Below the pieces are notes generated by a model, which was not told the origin of the DNA, made no database searches, and saw only the letters and a list, made by a program, of their open reading frames with translations. The translations under genes were made by a program, and so were the position numbers. A stretch of 64,000 nt of DNA from Sphingopyxis sp. (GTDB taxonomy: Bacteria > Pseudomonadota > Alphaproteobacteria > Sphingomonadales > Sphingomonadaceae), in the NCBI RefSeq assembly GCF_016793825.1, contig NZ_JAEULM010000023.1, forward strand, positions 80,880 through 144,879. The letters are read 5' to 3'. This document shows positions 34,846-44,174 of this stretch, in pieces (position 1 is the first letter of the stretch; the number at the start of each line of letters is the position of its first letter).

Positions 34846-34916
34846 CCTGTCGAGAAATCATGCTTTGTGAACGGCCGCACGGCTTGCCATTCCTGTGGAC
34901 GAAGGGAGATACGGCG

Positions 34917-35789
34917 ATGATGAAAGCTTTGGCACTGGCGCTGTGGGCCATGGGGACGGCGAGCGCGCCGCCGTCCGTCGCCGACGATCCGCTGACGCGG
35001 CCGATGGCCGTCGAACGGGCAAAGCAATGGCTTGCGCCGCTGCCGCCAGAGAAGCTGTTCGGATCGACCTATCTGGTCGGTTTCGGCGGACTGTCGGTCG
35101 CGCTGATCGACACGGGCGAGGGGCTGGTGCTGGTCGACGGCGCGTTGCCGCAGGCCGCGCCGATGATCCTTGCCAATGTCCGTGCGCTGGGTTTTGACCT
35201 CAAAGACATCAAATTTATTCTGAGCACCGAGCCGCATTACGACCATGCCGGCGGGCTGGCTGCGCTGGCGCGCGATACCGGCGCGACGGTGGTGGCGAGC
35301 GCGCGCGGCGCGGACGGGCTGCGCGCGGGGGCGATGGCGGAGGACGATCCGCAGCTGGCCTATGGCGGCACCTGGCCGGCGGTCGCGCGGCTGCGCGTGA
35401 TCGGCGACGGCGAGGCGCTGACGCTGGGGCGTGTCGAAATCACCGCGCATACAACGCCGGGGCACACGCTGGGCAGCATGAGTTGGAGCTGGACGGCGTG
35501 CGAGGGCAAGGCCTGCAAGCAGATCGTCTTTGCGTCGAGCCTGAATCCGGTGTCGGCCGACGGCTATCGCTATACCAGCGCCGCAGGAGCGCCGTTCGTC
35601 GCCGCGTTCGAGAAGAGTTACCGTACCATGGACGCCCTGCAGTGCGACATGCTGATCTCCGCGCATCCCGACAATGCCGGTGAGGGCCGGTTCAACGCCA
35701 GGCCCGGCGCGTGCCGCGCCTATGCCGAGCGGTCGCGCGGGTTGCTGGCGAAGCGGCTGGCGGATGAAAAGGCGGGGACGGTTAAGTAA
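34917..35789 (+). CDS. Subclass B3 metallo-beta-lactamase (Glu variant of zinc site 1)
   Basis: The 290-residue protein has a signal peptide (MMKALALALWAMGTASAPPSVA) and the MBL fold typical of B3: STEPHYDHAGGLAAL, TPGHTLGSMSWSW, SLNPVSADGYRY and the distal ISAHPDN. The zinc motif is E-x-H-x-D-H (Glu105, His107, Asp109, His110) with His183 and His250, so the first His of the usual HxHxDH is Glu. B3 variants with Glu there are known and active. A paired LysR gene upstream suggests inducible control. GGGAG precedes ATG 34917. Confidence 0.92.
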   Translation: MMKALALALWAMGTASAPPSVADDPLTRPMAVERAKQWLAPLPPEKLFGSTYLVGFGGLSVALIDTGEGLVLVDGALPQAAPMILANVRALGFDLKDIKFILSTEPHYDHAGGLAALARDTGATVVASARGADGLRAGAMAEDDPQLAYGGTWPAVARLRVIGDGEALTLGRVEITAHTTPGHTLGSMSWSWTACEGKACKQIVFASSLNPVSADGYRYTSAAGAPFVAAFEKSYRTMDALQCDMLISAHPDNAGEGRFNARPGACRAYAERSRGLLAKRLADEKAGTVK

Positions 35790-35905
35790 GGCCTGTCGTG
35801 TCGCGATGGGGGAGGGCAATCTCGACGGATGCCTCGGCTTCGCCCGGCACGAACGGGAATTGAGGGACGATTTGCCCACCGCTCGGATTGCCTGTGCCCG
35901 TCTTC

Positions 35906-35932
35906 GTCATCCCGGATCAGGTCCGGGATGAC
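35906..35932. repeat. REP-like single palindrome
   Basis: Eleven-base arms at 35906-35916 and 35922-35932 pair perfectly around TCAGG. It sits between the converging beta-lactamase and Sel1-SPOR genes, where it could terminate either. Confidence 0.65.
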
Positions 35933-35998
35933 AGGTCAGGAGATGGCGGGTGAAGAAGCGCCGGCTTTCCGCTCCCCGGCCACTGGGGTGGCCGACCG

Positions 35999-37171
35999 CT
36001 ACCTGGCGACGACCATGCAGGCCTGACCGCCCTTGCGAACGGTGGCGCAGAAGGTTTCGGCATCGCTTTTTGCAGCGAAGCCGCCGGCCTGGAGGCGCGT
36101 GACGGTGCCGGACTTCACATAGGACGGCTGGTGCGCGGCGACGGCGGGATATTTCTTGCCGAGCGCCGACCAGAGATTGCGGGCGTTCGCCTCTACCCCG
36201 AAGGCGCCGAGTTGCGCGCGCCAGGGGCTGGTGCCGGCGTTGATGACGGGTTTGGCCGGCGCGGGCTTCGCGGCCGGGGTGGCCGGCGTGACCGGTTTGG
36301 TTTCCGCGACCTTGACCGCCGCGGGCTTTGCGGCGGGCGGCGGGGCCTTTTGCGGGACCGCCGCGGCCGCGGTGGCGGCGTCGGCGGCGGCTGTGGCTTC
36401 GCTCGCTGCGCTGGCGGCGGTGATGGCGGCCGGGCTCGAAAGTTTTCTGGCCGGTGCCGGCGTCGGGGCGATCACGGGCGGCGGCGTGTAGCTGGCGCCC
36501 GGCGCCGATGCCGGGAGGCTGGCGGTCTTGATCGGCGAGGGAAGGGGCTTCACGGGTTCGGGCGCGGCGGCGTTCACGGCGGCGAGACGGACGCGCGCTT
36601 CGTCCTTTTCCATCTGCGGCAACAGCGACAGGCCGAGTTGGCGCTGTTCGAGCGGGATCAGCCGGTCGAGCTGTGCAAGCCGGGCCGAGGCGATGTCGAG
36701 CCCGGCGTCGCTTGCGCGCTTGGTCAGTGCATAGGCGCGCGGCCAGTCCTTGGCCGCGAGGTCGCCGTTGAACATCGCGGTACCGAGAACATATTGCGCG
36801 CGCGGTTCGCCGCGGGCGGCGGAGGCGTTGATAAACGGCATCGCCTCGTCGCGCTTGTTCGCGGTGAAGAGGATGAGGCCAAGATTGTCCTCGGCCTGGA
36901 GATGGCCCTGTTTCGCGGCGCGGCGATACCAGACTTCGGCCTGGCCGAGGTCGGCGGGCACACCGCGGCCGAGCTTGTACGCCTGACCGAGGTTGAACTG
37001 AGCATCGGGATCGCCGGCAACGGCGAGCGGACGCCATTCGGCGACCGCTTTCTGGTAATCCCCGGCTTCCCACGCATCGACCCCGTCCTTGACGTCGGCG
37101 AGCGCAGGGGCGGTGAAGGCGAGCGCGGCAAGCGGCAGCGCCAGAACGGCAAAGGTGCGGAAGGAACGCAT
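35999..37171 (-). CDS. Secreted Sel1/TPR and SPOR-domain protein
   Basis: The 390-residue protein has a signal peptide (MRSFRTFAVLALPLAALAFTAPALA). Sel1-type TPR repeats follow (about residues 28-130, for example AQFNLGQAYKLGRGVPADLGQAEVWYRRAA), then a long Ala/Pro-rich linker. The C-terminal SPOR domain spans about residues 318-390 (WRAQLGAFGVEANARNLWSALGKK). SPOR domains bind denuded peptidoglycan at division sites. ATG 37171 with GGAG 9 nt upstream is used. It faces the ParA cluster, which also contains a SPOR protein. Confidence 0.9.
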   Translation of the reverse strand: MRSFRTFAVLALPLAALAFTAPALADVKDGVDAWEAGDYQKAVAEWRPLAVAGDPDAQFNLGQAYKLGRGVPADLGQAEVWYRRAAKQGHLQAEDNLGLILFTANKRDEAMPFINASAARGEPRAQYVLGTAMFNGDLAAKDWPRAYALTKRASDAGLDIASARLAQLDRLIPLEQRQLGLSLLPQMEKDEARVRLAAVNAAAPEPVKPLPSPIKTASLPASAPGASYTPPPVIAPTPAPARKLSSPAAITAASAASEATAAADAATAAAAVPQKAPPPAAKPAAVKVAETKPVTPATPAAKPAPAKPVINAGTSPWRAQLGAFGVEANARNLWSALGKKYPAVAAHQPSYVKSGTVTRLQAGGFAAKSDAETFCATVRKGGQACMVVAR

Positions 37172-37444
37172 CTTGTTATTCTCCAATGACTTGCGCCGCG
37201 TCCGGGCCCACCCCCGTGCAACCGCAGTCCCCAGCAGGCACCCTAGCCGTAAATGGCTAACAGCGCGTTAGCATCGCCCCGGGGGCAAACCGATTCCGTA
37301 CCGGTCCGGGACAGAAGATCGTCAACGACCTGTTTACCATAAGTGCGAAGAGGTCGTTCATTCTCTTTTTATCATCGTTAACTCAATTTTAGCGCCCTCC
37401 ATGCCATTCCTCCGGCCGATTTTGGTTTTCCTAGGGGGATAGCA

Positions 37445-38167
37445 GTGCGCGTTCTGGCATTGGCTTCACAAAAGGGCGGGTCGGGTAAAACCACCTTGTC
37501 GGGTCATCTCGCGGTGCAGGCGCAGCTTGCCGGCGCTGGCCCGGTCGTCCTCATCGATATCGACCCGCAGGGTTCGCTCGCCGACTGGTGGAACGAGCGC
37601 GAAACCGATCTTCCGGCCTTTGCCCAGACCACGGTCGCGCGGCTGGCTTCCGACCTTGAAATCCTGCGCCAGCAAGGCTTCAAACTGGCCGTCATCGACA
37701 CGCCGCCGGCGATTACCATGGCGATCCAGAGCGTGATCGGGGTGGCCGAGCTGATCGTCGTCCCGACCCGGCCGAGCCCGCACGACCTGCGCGCCGTCGG
37801 CGCTACGGTCGATCTGTGCGAGCGCGCCGGCAAGCCGCTGGTGTTCGTCGTCAACGGCGCGACGCCCAAGGCCAAGATTACCAGCGAGGCTGCGGTCGCG
37901 CTGTCGCAGCACGGCACCGTCGCGCCGATCACGCTGCATCACCGTACCGACTATGCAGCATCGATGATCGATGGCCGCACGGTGATGGAAGTCGATCCGA
38001 ACGGCCGGTCGGCCGAAGAGATCCGCCAGCTGTGGACCTATATCAGCGACCGGCTGGAAAAGAATTTCCGCCGCACCGTCTTCTCGTCGCCGATCCCCGC
38101 GCAGCCGGGTTACGGTACCGTTCGTCCGATGGGCGGTGGCTTCGGCCGTCGCATCGCCGGCCAGTGA
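37445..38167 (+). CDS. Orphan ParA/MinD-family ATPase
   Basis: The 240-residue protein has the deviant Walker A ASQKGGSGKTTL (residues 7-18), Walker A' DIDPQGSLADWW and Walker B LAVIDTPPAI. This marks a ParA-type positioning ATPase rather than a metabolic one. No parB or parS is nearby. The next gene is a small protein with a C-terminal ribbon-helix-helix-like region, and SPOR proteins flank the pair, so a cell-envelope or division-related cargo is plausible. GTG start, no strong Shine-Dalgarno. Confidence 0.92.
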   Translation: MRVLALASQKGGSGKTTLSGHLAVQAQLAGAGPVVLIDIDPQGSLADWWNERETDLPAFAQTTVARLASDLEILRQQGFKLAVIDTPPAITMAIQSVIGVAELIVVPTRPSPHDLRAVGATVDLCERAGKPLVFVVNGATPKAKITSEAAVALSQHGTVAPITLHHRTDYAASMIDGRTVMEVDPNGRSAEEIRQLWTYISDRLEKNFRRTVFSSPIPAQPGYGTVRPMGGGFGRRIAGQ

Positions 38168-38184
38168 CGGGGAGTTCGGGAATC

Positions 38185-38853
38185 ATGGGCGAACCCAAAC
38201 CTCTCGCTTCGTTGAGCGCAGGACTGCTGGCCCGCAAGGGTGGGGCGCGTCCGGCGATGCGCCGCCAGCCGCTCGGCAGCGGCCCCGCCGCGCCGATGGC
38301 GGGACAGAGCTATGACGATCTTGGCTGGAACGACATGGGCTACGACGTCGATCCCGACCAGAGCGCGGCGGAATCGACGCGGCTGGTCGATCTGAAGCCG
38401 TTGCTCGCCGGATCGGTGCTGATGCACAATGTGGAAGCCGAACAGGCGGTCGACGAAGCTCCGGGGCATGAATTGCACCCCGAGCTGGCCGACGCGCTGG
38501 CCGAGGATTTCGAACCCGAGGCCGTCGAAGTTCCCGAAATCGTGCGCCAGCAGGAATCGCTGATCGACCGCGTCGCCGCAGTGGCGCGCAAGGTCGAAGC
38601 GCGTCCGGCACCGAAGGCGAAGGTCGAACGCGCGCCGCGCGCCCTGCGGGCCCGCGAAAAGGCGGCCTTCACCCTGCGCCTCGATGCCGAGCGCCATCTG
38701 CGCCTGCGGCTGGCGAGCGCGGTGACGAACCGCTCGTCGCAAGTAATCCTGACCGACCTGCTCGACGAATATCTGGCCACTTTGCCGGAGATCGACGCGA
38801 TGGCGAGCCGCCTGCCGGCAGCGCGTCCGGCGCGCCGGTCGTCGCAAAGCTGA
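38185..38853 (+). CDS. ParA-partner-like protein with C-terminal RHH-like region
   Basis: The 222-residue protein is disordered and acidic over most of its length. Its C-terminal ~50 residues (FTLRLDAERHLRLRLASA then SQVILTDLLDEYL) look like a ribbon-helix-helix DNA-binding domain. It lies 17 nt after the ParA gene and 19 nt before the SPOR lipoprotein gene, so it probably acts with them. GGGGAG lies about 10 nt before ATG 38185. The family name is not known to me. Confidence 0.75.
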   Translation: MGEPKPLASLSAGLLARKGGARPAMRRQPLGSGPAAPMAGQSYDDLGWNDMGYDVDPDQSAAESTRLVDLKPLLAGSVLMHNVEAEQAVDEAPGHELHPELADALAEDFEPEAVEVPEIVRQQESLIDRVAAVARKVEARPAPKAKVERAPRALRAREKAAFTLRLDAERHLRLRLASAVTNRSSQVILTDLLDEYLATLPEIDAMASRLPAARPARRSSQS

Positions 38854-38872
38854 ACGAAACCGTAGGGGACCG

Positions 38873-40303
38873 ATGATGAACCGCAAAGTCTTGATGAACC
38901 TGGCCGTTTCGGGTTTCGTTCTGAGCCTTGCCACGGGTTGCAGCGGCATGAGCAAGATGGCCAATGCCGCGCCTTCGAACGGGCCGGTCCCGGCGTCGGC
39001 GGCGAAGTCGGCCGACAAGGCGCGCGAAGCGCTGGAGGCGGGCAAGATCAGCAAGGCCGTCGGCCTGGCCGAGGCCGCGGTCGCCGCCAGCCCCCGCGAT
39101 GCCGGTTTCCGCGCGCTGCTCGGTCAGGCGTATCTGTCGGACGGCCGCTTTTCTTCGGCCACGTCGGCGCTGAGCGATGCGATGGAACTGGGCGCGAAGG
39201 ACAGCAACACCGTCATCGCGCTGACCCTCGCCTATATTGCGCAGGGCAAGAATGCCGAGGCGACCGACCTCCTGAAACGCAATTTCGATGTCGTTCCGGC
39301 ATCGGACATGGGCCTGGCGCTGGCATTGTCGGGCGACACCAATTCGGCGATCTATGTCCTGACCGAAGCCGCGCGCGCGACCGACGCCGATGCGCGCACG
39401 CGCCAGAACCTGGCGCTGGCTTTCGCGCTTGACGGCCGCTGGGCGCAGGCGCGCATCGTCGCGTCGCAGGACCTGTCGCTGGCGAAGGTCGAGACGCGCA
39501 TGACCGAATGGTCGAAGCTGGCCGAACAGCCCAACCCGCAGATGCGCGTTGCCAGCCTGCTCGGCACGAAAGCGCAGGACGATGCCGGAATGCCGGTGCG
39601 CCTTGCGCTGAGCAATTTCCCGGGCACCGCGTTCGCGGCGGCCGATGCGCCCGCCGAACTGGCGAGCGCCGATCCCGCGCCGGTCGCGGCCTATGCGCCG
39701 CCGCCGCCCGCCGCCGAAGCTGCGCCCGCCGCGGTTCTGGCGTCGGCCGAGCCTGCGATCCGGACCATCGAACTGCCAATGCCGCAGCGCGATGAAAACG
39801 GCGTCGTCCCGGTAACCGAACTGCCGCAGCCGAAGGCGGCCGAGATCATCATGGCCGACGCCAAGCCCTATCGCGCCGCACCGCGCGTTTCCGGCGAACG
39901 CGCCGAGACCCTTCGCCCGGCGCAGAAGCAGGCGCTGGAACTGGCGACGAAGATCCTGCCCAAGGCGATCGCGTTCGATTCCAAGAAGCCGACCGGTTGG
40001 GCGGTGCAGCTTGGCGCCTATGACAGCTTGGGCATCGCCAAGGAAAAATGGGGCGTTCTGAAGAAGAAGAGCGCGATGCTGGGCAATTATCCGGCGTCGA
40101 GCCATGCGGCGACGGTCAACGGGCGCAACTTCTATCGCCTGACGGTCAACGGGCTGGCGACGCGCGCCGACGCATCGAAGCTGTGCGGCGAACTGAAGGC
40201 CAAGGGTCAGACCTGCTTTATCCGCCAGATGGGCGGCAGCGAGACGATCCAGTGGGCGTCGGCGGCAACGCCGGGCAAGCCCGTGCGGATGGCCTCGCGC
40301 TGA
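38873..40303 (+). CDS. TPR and SPOR-domain lipoprotein
   Basis: The 476-residue protein has a lipobox (SLATGC, Cys23). TPR-like helices follow over about residues 45-240 (AREALEAGKISKAVGLAEAAV, RFSSATSALSDAMELG), then an Ala/Pro linker. The C-terminal SPOR domain spans about residues 375-455 (WAVQLGAYDSLGIAKEKWGVL). It is probably an outer-membrane lipoprotein that touches septal peptidoglycan. It ends the ParA-RHH-SPOR gene run, and a strong terminator follows. Confidence 0.9.
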   Translation: MMNRKVLMNLAVSGFVLSLATGCSGMSKMANAAPSNGPVPASAAKSADKAREALEAGKISKAVGLAEAAVAASPRDAGFRALLGQAYLSDGRFSSATSALSDAMELGAKDSNTVIALTLAYIAQGKNAEATDLLKRNFDVVPASDMGLALALSGDTNSAIYVLTEAARATDADARTRQNLALAFALDGRWAQARIVASQDLSLAKVETRMTEWSKLAEQPNPQMRVASLLGTKAQDDAGMPVRLALSNFPGTAFAAADAPAELASADPAPVAAYAPPPPAAEAAPAAVLASAEPAIRTIELPMPQRDENGVVPVTELPQPKAAEIIMADAKPYRAAPRVSGERAETLRPAQKQALELATKILPKAIAFDSKKPTGWAVQLGAYDSLGIAKEKWGVLKKKSAMLGNYPASSHAATVNGRNFYRLTVNGLATRADASKLCGELKAKGQTCFIRQMGGSETIQWASAATPGKPVRMASR

Positions 40304-40346
40304 ACGAATATTGGGGCGCCTCCGCCATGGTGGAGGCCGAGGGGAA

Positions 40347-40376
40347 GGGCGCGGTTCGCGAGGACCGCGCCCTCTT
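40347..40376 (+). terminator. Terminator of the ParA-SPOR operon
   Basis: A nine-base perfect stem (40347-40355 with 40364-40372) closes an eight-base loop and is followed by TCTTT. It lies 44 nt after the SPOR lipoprotein stop. The rest of the 297-nt gap to 40600 holds a REP palindrome at 40475 and no gene. Confidence 0.75.
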
Positions 40377-40474
40377 TCGTGTCGCTTTCGCGGCCACGAC
40401 CGGGGCGAGGGAGCCTTCTCGGTCATTCGTTCGCCTTCGTCAGCCCGAACTTCATCAGGTCGGCGTTGGCGGTG

Positions 40475-40499
40475 GATCCCGGATCAAGTCCGGGATGAC
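40475..40499. repeat. REP-like single palindrome
   Basis: Arms around TCAAG (TCCCGGA and TCCGGGA, ending ATGAC) form the same hairpin class as 35906-35932, one base different in the loop. It is located in the gap before the convergent 40601 gene. Confidence 0.6.
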
Positions 40500-40600
40500 G
40501 AAATGGGCTTTGGACGACGAGGGGTCTTGGGGCGATGAGGGGGCGTTGGGTGACGGAAGGTGCCGGCTGTCGATCCGGCGCCTTTACCGCGGGGCGGCCA

Positions 40601-41470
40601 TCATTCCGCGGCGTCGTCGCGGGCCAGTGCACCGACCAGTTTTCCGCGTTGGTAGCGTCCCTTGCGTTCGTGCGGGATCGAATAGAGCGCGGTCAGGAAG
40701 CGGCGGTCCCATAGCGTGAGTTCGCGTTTGCCCTGCCGATCGTCGAACAGGCCAAGGATCGATTTCTGTTGGGGCTCGGCGCGGATACGGATGCCGCTGA
40801 GCGCCACGAAGGCGGCATAGTCGGTCACGGCGCGCAGGGTCACGCCCTCGGCATCGTTGACGTCGATGACGATCGTGGCGCCCTCGATATTGCGGACGCT
40901 TTGCGGCGCGGTGAATCCCAGTCCGCCACTCGACCGGCGGACCGAGTACCACCAGCGCACCGGCATGTCGCGTTCGACAAGGTCGCGGATGTCGGGGCCC
41001 GACATGTCGGCGAACTGGCCGGGATAGCGCGACTTGAACAATTTGATGAAGTGCGGCCCGTCATCGACGAAGAGCAGCACGACGTTGGTTTCGCATTTGC
41101 CGTCGGCGACCTTGGCGCCCGTCGACCGCGCGGTGTCGCGAAACCAGCCTTCGACAAGCGCGGCATGTTCGTCCGACAGGCCAAGCGCCCGGGGACAGAG
41201 TTTTTTGGTCCAGCGCGCCACGCTGTCGTCGGCATAGATGCCGGGCGCGACGCCGAGCGTGCGGACGAAGGCGCTGGCGCGCTTGTGCGCTTCCTTTTCC
41301 GTCAGATGCTCGCCTTCGACGACAATGTCGTCGGGCGAGCGGAGCGTAGGGTCGTCGGGCGTGCGGAGCGTGGGGGCGGCGGTGGTCTGCGCGAACGCGG
41401 CGGGCGTGGGAGCGAGCGGCAGGGCGGCGGCCAGCAGGACAGCGGACAAAAGGCGGCGGCGGGGGGGCAT
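40601..41470 (-). CDS. Secreted conserved-type hypothetical protein
   Basis: The 289-residue protein has a signal peptide (MPPRRRLLSAVLLAAALPLAPTPAAFA). It then carries a sphingomonad-style DDIVVEGEHLTEKEAHKRASAFVRTLGV segment, two cysteines (KKLCPRALG and DGKCETNVV) that could pair, and NVVLLFVDDGPHFIKLF. No known catalytic motif is visible. Function is unknown. It is the last gene on the minus strand before the pyrimidine genes. Confidence 0.8.
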   Translation of the reverse strand: MPPRRRLLSAVLLAAALPLAPTPAAFAQTTAAPTLRTPDDPTLRSPDDIVVEGEHLTEKEAHKRASAFVRTLGVAPGIYADDSVARWTKKLCPRALGLSDEHAALVEGWFRDTARSTGAKVADGKCETNVVLLFVDDGPHFIKLFKSRYPGQFADMSGPDIRDLVERDMPVRWWYSVRRSSGGLGFTAPQSVRNIEGATIVIDVNDAEGVTLRAVTDYAAFVALSGIRIRAEPQQKSILGLFDDRQGKRELTLWDRRFLTALYSIPHERKGRYQRGKLVGALARDDAAE

Positions 41471-41628
41471 CGACCTATCTCCTTCGGTTTCGGCGACGAG
41501 ATTAAGCCATTAGGATGATGTGGGAAAGGTGAATGATGCAATCATCATCCAATCCGGAGCCGAAGGTCGGCGACGGCTCTCCGCCCTCGCGGCGCGACCG
41601 GTTGAGCAGAGTCGACGCGAGCAAGCGA

Positions 41629-42843
41629 TTATCGAATCCGCTGGCCGCCCTTCCACAGCGCGGTGGCGCGGCCCTGTACGGGCATACCGTCGAAGGGCGT
41701 GTTGCCGGCGTAGGCCGCCATCTTCTTGGCATCGACCTGCCACGGCGTGCCTTCGTCGATGAGGATCACATCGGCGTCCAGTCCGGCTTCGATCCGCCCG
41801 GCGTCGAGGCCGAGCAGCCGGGCCGGGTTGGCCGCGAGCAGGTCGAAGAGACGAGTGGGGGCGATGTGGCCGTCGCGGACGAGCTGGAGGCCCATCGCGA
41901 GCAGGGTTTCGGCGCCGGCCATGCCGGGCTGCGCCTCGGCGAAGGGGAGGCGCTTGTCCTCCGGCCCGCGCGGATCGTGCCCCGATGCCAGCACGTCGAT
42001 CGTGCCGTCGGCGATTGCGGCGAGGCAGGCGTGGCGGTCGTCCTCGCTGCGCAGCGGCGGAGAGAGGCGCGCGAACGTCCGGAAATCGCCGATCGCGGTG
42101 TCGGAGAGAAACAGGTGCGCCGGGGTGATGCCGCAGGTGACGGGCACGCCCCTGGCCTTGGCCGCGCGGACGAGGTCGAGCCCGCGCGCGGTCGTGACCT
42201 GTCGGAAGTGGATCGGGGCGCCGGTTTCCTCGACAAGGAAAAGATCGCGGGCGATCGCCATCGCCTCGGCAACCGCGGGGGCCGAGGCGAGGCCGAGCCG
42301 CGTCGCCATTTCGCCATCGGTGGCGACGGTGCCGGCCGTCAGGCCTTCGTCCTCGGCATGGACGATGACGGTAAGGCCGAGCGATGCGGCGTAGCTCAGG
42401 ACGCGGCGCATCACGCCGGCGTCGGCGATGCGGGCGCGGCCGGTGGCGACGGCGCGGGCGCCCGCCTGCTTCATCAGGCCGATCTCGGCCAGTTCCTGGC
42501 CCGCGAGGCCCTTCGTCGCCGCGGCGAGCGGGTGCACCCAGAGGTCGGGCTTGCCACCCTTTGCGGCGCGTTCGACGAGCCCGGCGCCGTCGAGCGGGCC
42601 GCTGTCCGGCATCAGCGCGGCGCGGGTGATACCGCCGAAATGGAAGGCGGGCTTGTCGGTCGCGAAGACGCCGAGGTCGATGATGCCGGGGGCGAGCCAC
42701 TGGCCCTTTGCATCGACGGTTTCGGTGCTGCCGGGCGTTTCGGCCGGGTTCAGCGCGGCGATGCGGCCGTCCACGACAAGTAGGCCGACGGTCTCGCCGC
42801 CGAGCAGGCGGGCGTTCGCGATCAGAAGCGGGGTCAGTTCCAT
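41629..42843 (-). CDS. pyrC: Dihydroorotase-like protein PyrC', probably non-catalytic
   Basis: The 404-residue amidohydrolase-fold protein follows pyrB with a 10-nt overlap. The DxHxH zinc motif of active dihydroorotases is replaced by [12 protein letters not shown] (about residues 54-65), and the later metal-site region reads [18 protein letters not shown], only partly conserved. In several bacteria such a degenerate PyrC' is needed to hold PyrB in an active dodecamer. An active dihydroorotase should be elsewhere in the genome. Confidence 0.85.
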   Translation of the reverse strand: MELTPLLIANARLLGGETVGLLVVDGRIAALNPAETPGSTETVDAKGQWLAPGIIDLGVFATDKPAFHFGGITRAALMPDSGPLDGAGLVERAAKGGKPDLWVHPLAAATKGLAGQELAEIGLMKQAGARAVATGRARIADAGVMRRVLSYAASLGLTVIVHAEDEGLTAGTVATDGEMATRLGLASAPAVAEAMAIARDLFLVEETGAPIHFRQVTTARGLDLVRAAKARGVPVTCGITPAHLFLSDTAIGDFRTFARLSPPLRSEDDRHACLAAIADGTIDVLASGHDPRGPEDKRLPFAEAQPGMAGAETLLAMGLQLVRDGHIAPTRLFDLLAANPARLLGLDAGRIEAGLDADVILIDEGTPWQVDAKKMAAYAGNTPFDGMPVQGRATALWKGGQRIR

Positions 42844-43829
42844 CCCGGCACTCCCCGTTTGCGGCGCGTCAGGATGTCGAGGCAGGCCATCCGCACCGCG
42901 ACCCCCATTTCGACCTGTTCGGTGATCGTCGAGCGGGTGGGGTGGTCGGCGACACTGCTGTCGATCTCGACCCCGCGGTTCATCGGGCCGGGGTGCATGA
43001 CGATCGCGTCGGGCTTTGCCCGTTCGAGGCGTTTAGGCGTCAGGCCGTAGAGCGCATGATATTCGCGCGCGCTGGGCAGGTAGGCGCCGTCCATGCGTTC
43101 GTTCTGGAGGCGGAGCATCATCACGACGTCGGCGTCGTTCAGCCCCTCGTCCATGTCGGTGAAGACGCGCACGTGCATGCGGTCGATCGCGGGCGGGATC
43201 AGCGTCGGCGGCGCGACCACGCGCACTTCGTTGCCGAGCAGGGTCAGTGCGAGGATGTTCGAGCGCGCGACGCGGCTGTGCAGCACGTCGCCGCAGATGG
43301 CGATGGTCAGCCCCTCGACCTTGCCCTTGCGGCGGCGGATCGTGAGCGCATCGAGCAGCGCCTGCGTCGGATGCTCGTGGCGGCCGTCGCCGGCGTTGAG
43401 GACGGGGCAATCGACCTTGTCGGCGATGAGCTGCACCGCGCCCGAGCTGGCATGGCGGATGACGATCGCGTCGGCGCGCATCGCGTTCAGCGTCATCGCG
43501 GTGTCGATCAGCGTTTCGCCCTTCTTCACGCTCGACTGCGCGGCGTGCATGTTGACGACGTCGGCGCCGAGCCGCTTGCCCGCGATTTCGAACGACAGAA
43601 GCGTGCGGGTCGAATTTTCGAAGAAGGCGTTGATGATCGTCAGTCCCGCCAGCTTGTCGTCATGCTTCGCGGCGCCCGCACGGTTCATTTCGACCCACTC
43701 TTCGGCGGCGTCGAGGACGTAGCTGATCTCCCATGGGGTGAGCTGGGCGATGCCGGTGAGGTGGCGATGGCGAAAGGCATCGCCGCCGGGCGGATAGTCG
43801 CTGGCGGGTCGGATGGTTGAGCTTGTCAT
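42834..43829 (-). CDS. pyrB: Aspartate carbamoyltransferase catalytic subunit
   Basis: The 331-residue protein has the carbamoyl-phosphate motif [21 protein letters not shown], the flexible [16 protein letters not shown] segment and the aspartate-binding [13 protein letters not shown]. It makes carbamoyl aspartate, the first committed step of pyrimidine synthesis. No pyrI is next to it. PyrC' follows with a 10-nt overlap, as in the dihydroorotase-dependent class. The start is ATG 43829. Confidence 0.96.
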   Translation of the reverse strand: MTSSTIRPASDYPPGGDAFRHRHLTGIAQLTPWEISYVLDAAEEWVEMNRAGAAKHDDKLAGLTIINAFFENSTRTLLSFEIAGKRLGADVVNMHAAQSSVKKGETLIDTAMTLNAMRADAIVIRHASSGAVQLIADKVDCPVLNAGDGRHEHPTQALLDALTIRRRKGKVEGLTIAICGDVLHSRVARSNILALTLLGNEVRVVAPPTLIPPAIDRMHVRVFTDMDEGLNDADVVMMLRLQNERMDGAYLPSAREYHALYGLTPKRLERAKPDAIVMHPGPMNRGVEIDSSVADHPTRSTITEQVEMGVAVRMACLDILTRRKRGVPGWN

Positions 43830-43842
43830 TAAAGCCGAGCGT

Positions 43843-44160
43843 CTAGGCGGCTGCGGCGACTTTCGCAAGCGCGGAGACGAGGAGCGGTTCCAATAGTCCG
43901 AGCGCCCACAGGACGACGAGGATGATATCGACCCAAAGCCAGATCAGCATCCACGTCGCGAACGGCTGTTTGCGCGTCTTGTGACGCGCAAACCGGGCCG
44001 CACAAACCGTTCCGAGCGCCCCGCCGAGAAAGGCCCAGAGCAGCAACCGGGCCTCGGGCGTACGCCGCATCCCCGCCTCGGCATAGCGTTTGTCCAGAAC
44101 CATCTCGACGAAGGCGATCAGGTTTACCGCGATCAGCCAGCCGAGAATGTACACTTCCAT
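43843..44160 (-). CDS. DUF1294 membrane protein
   Basis: The 105-residue protein has three likely membrane helices. It shows the family signature [35 protein letters not shown] followed by [11 protein letters not shown]1294 proteins have no known biochemical role. It lies between ruvX and pyrB on the same strand with 13-14 nt gaps, so these genes probably form one transcript. Confidence 0.9.
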   Translation of the reverse strand: MEVYILGWLIAVNLIAFVEMVLDKRYAEAGMRRTPEARLLLWAFLGGALGTVCAARFARHKTRKQPFATWMLIWLWVDIILVVLWALGLLEPLLVSALAKVAAAA

Positions 44161-44174
44161 GCGTATTTCCCTTT

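Noticed and set aside
37445-38853. Chromosome partition parAB
   Set aside because: There is no ParB-type protein or parS-like repeat; the partner has an RHH-like end and SPOR genes flank the pair.
41629-42843. Active zinc-dependent dihydroorotase
   Set aside because: The HxH zinc motif is missing, so it is annotated as a probable non-catalytic PyrC' instead.
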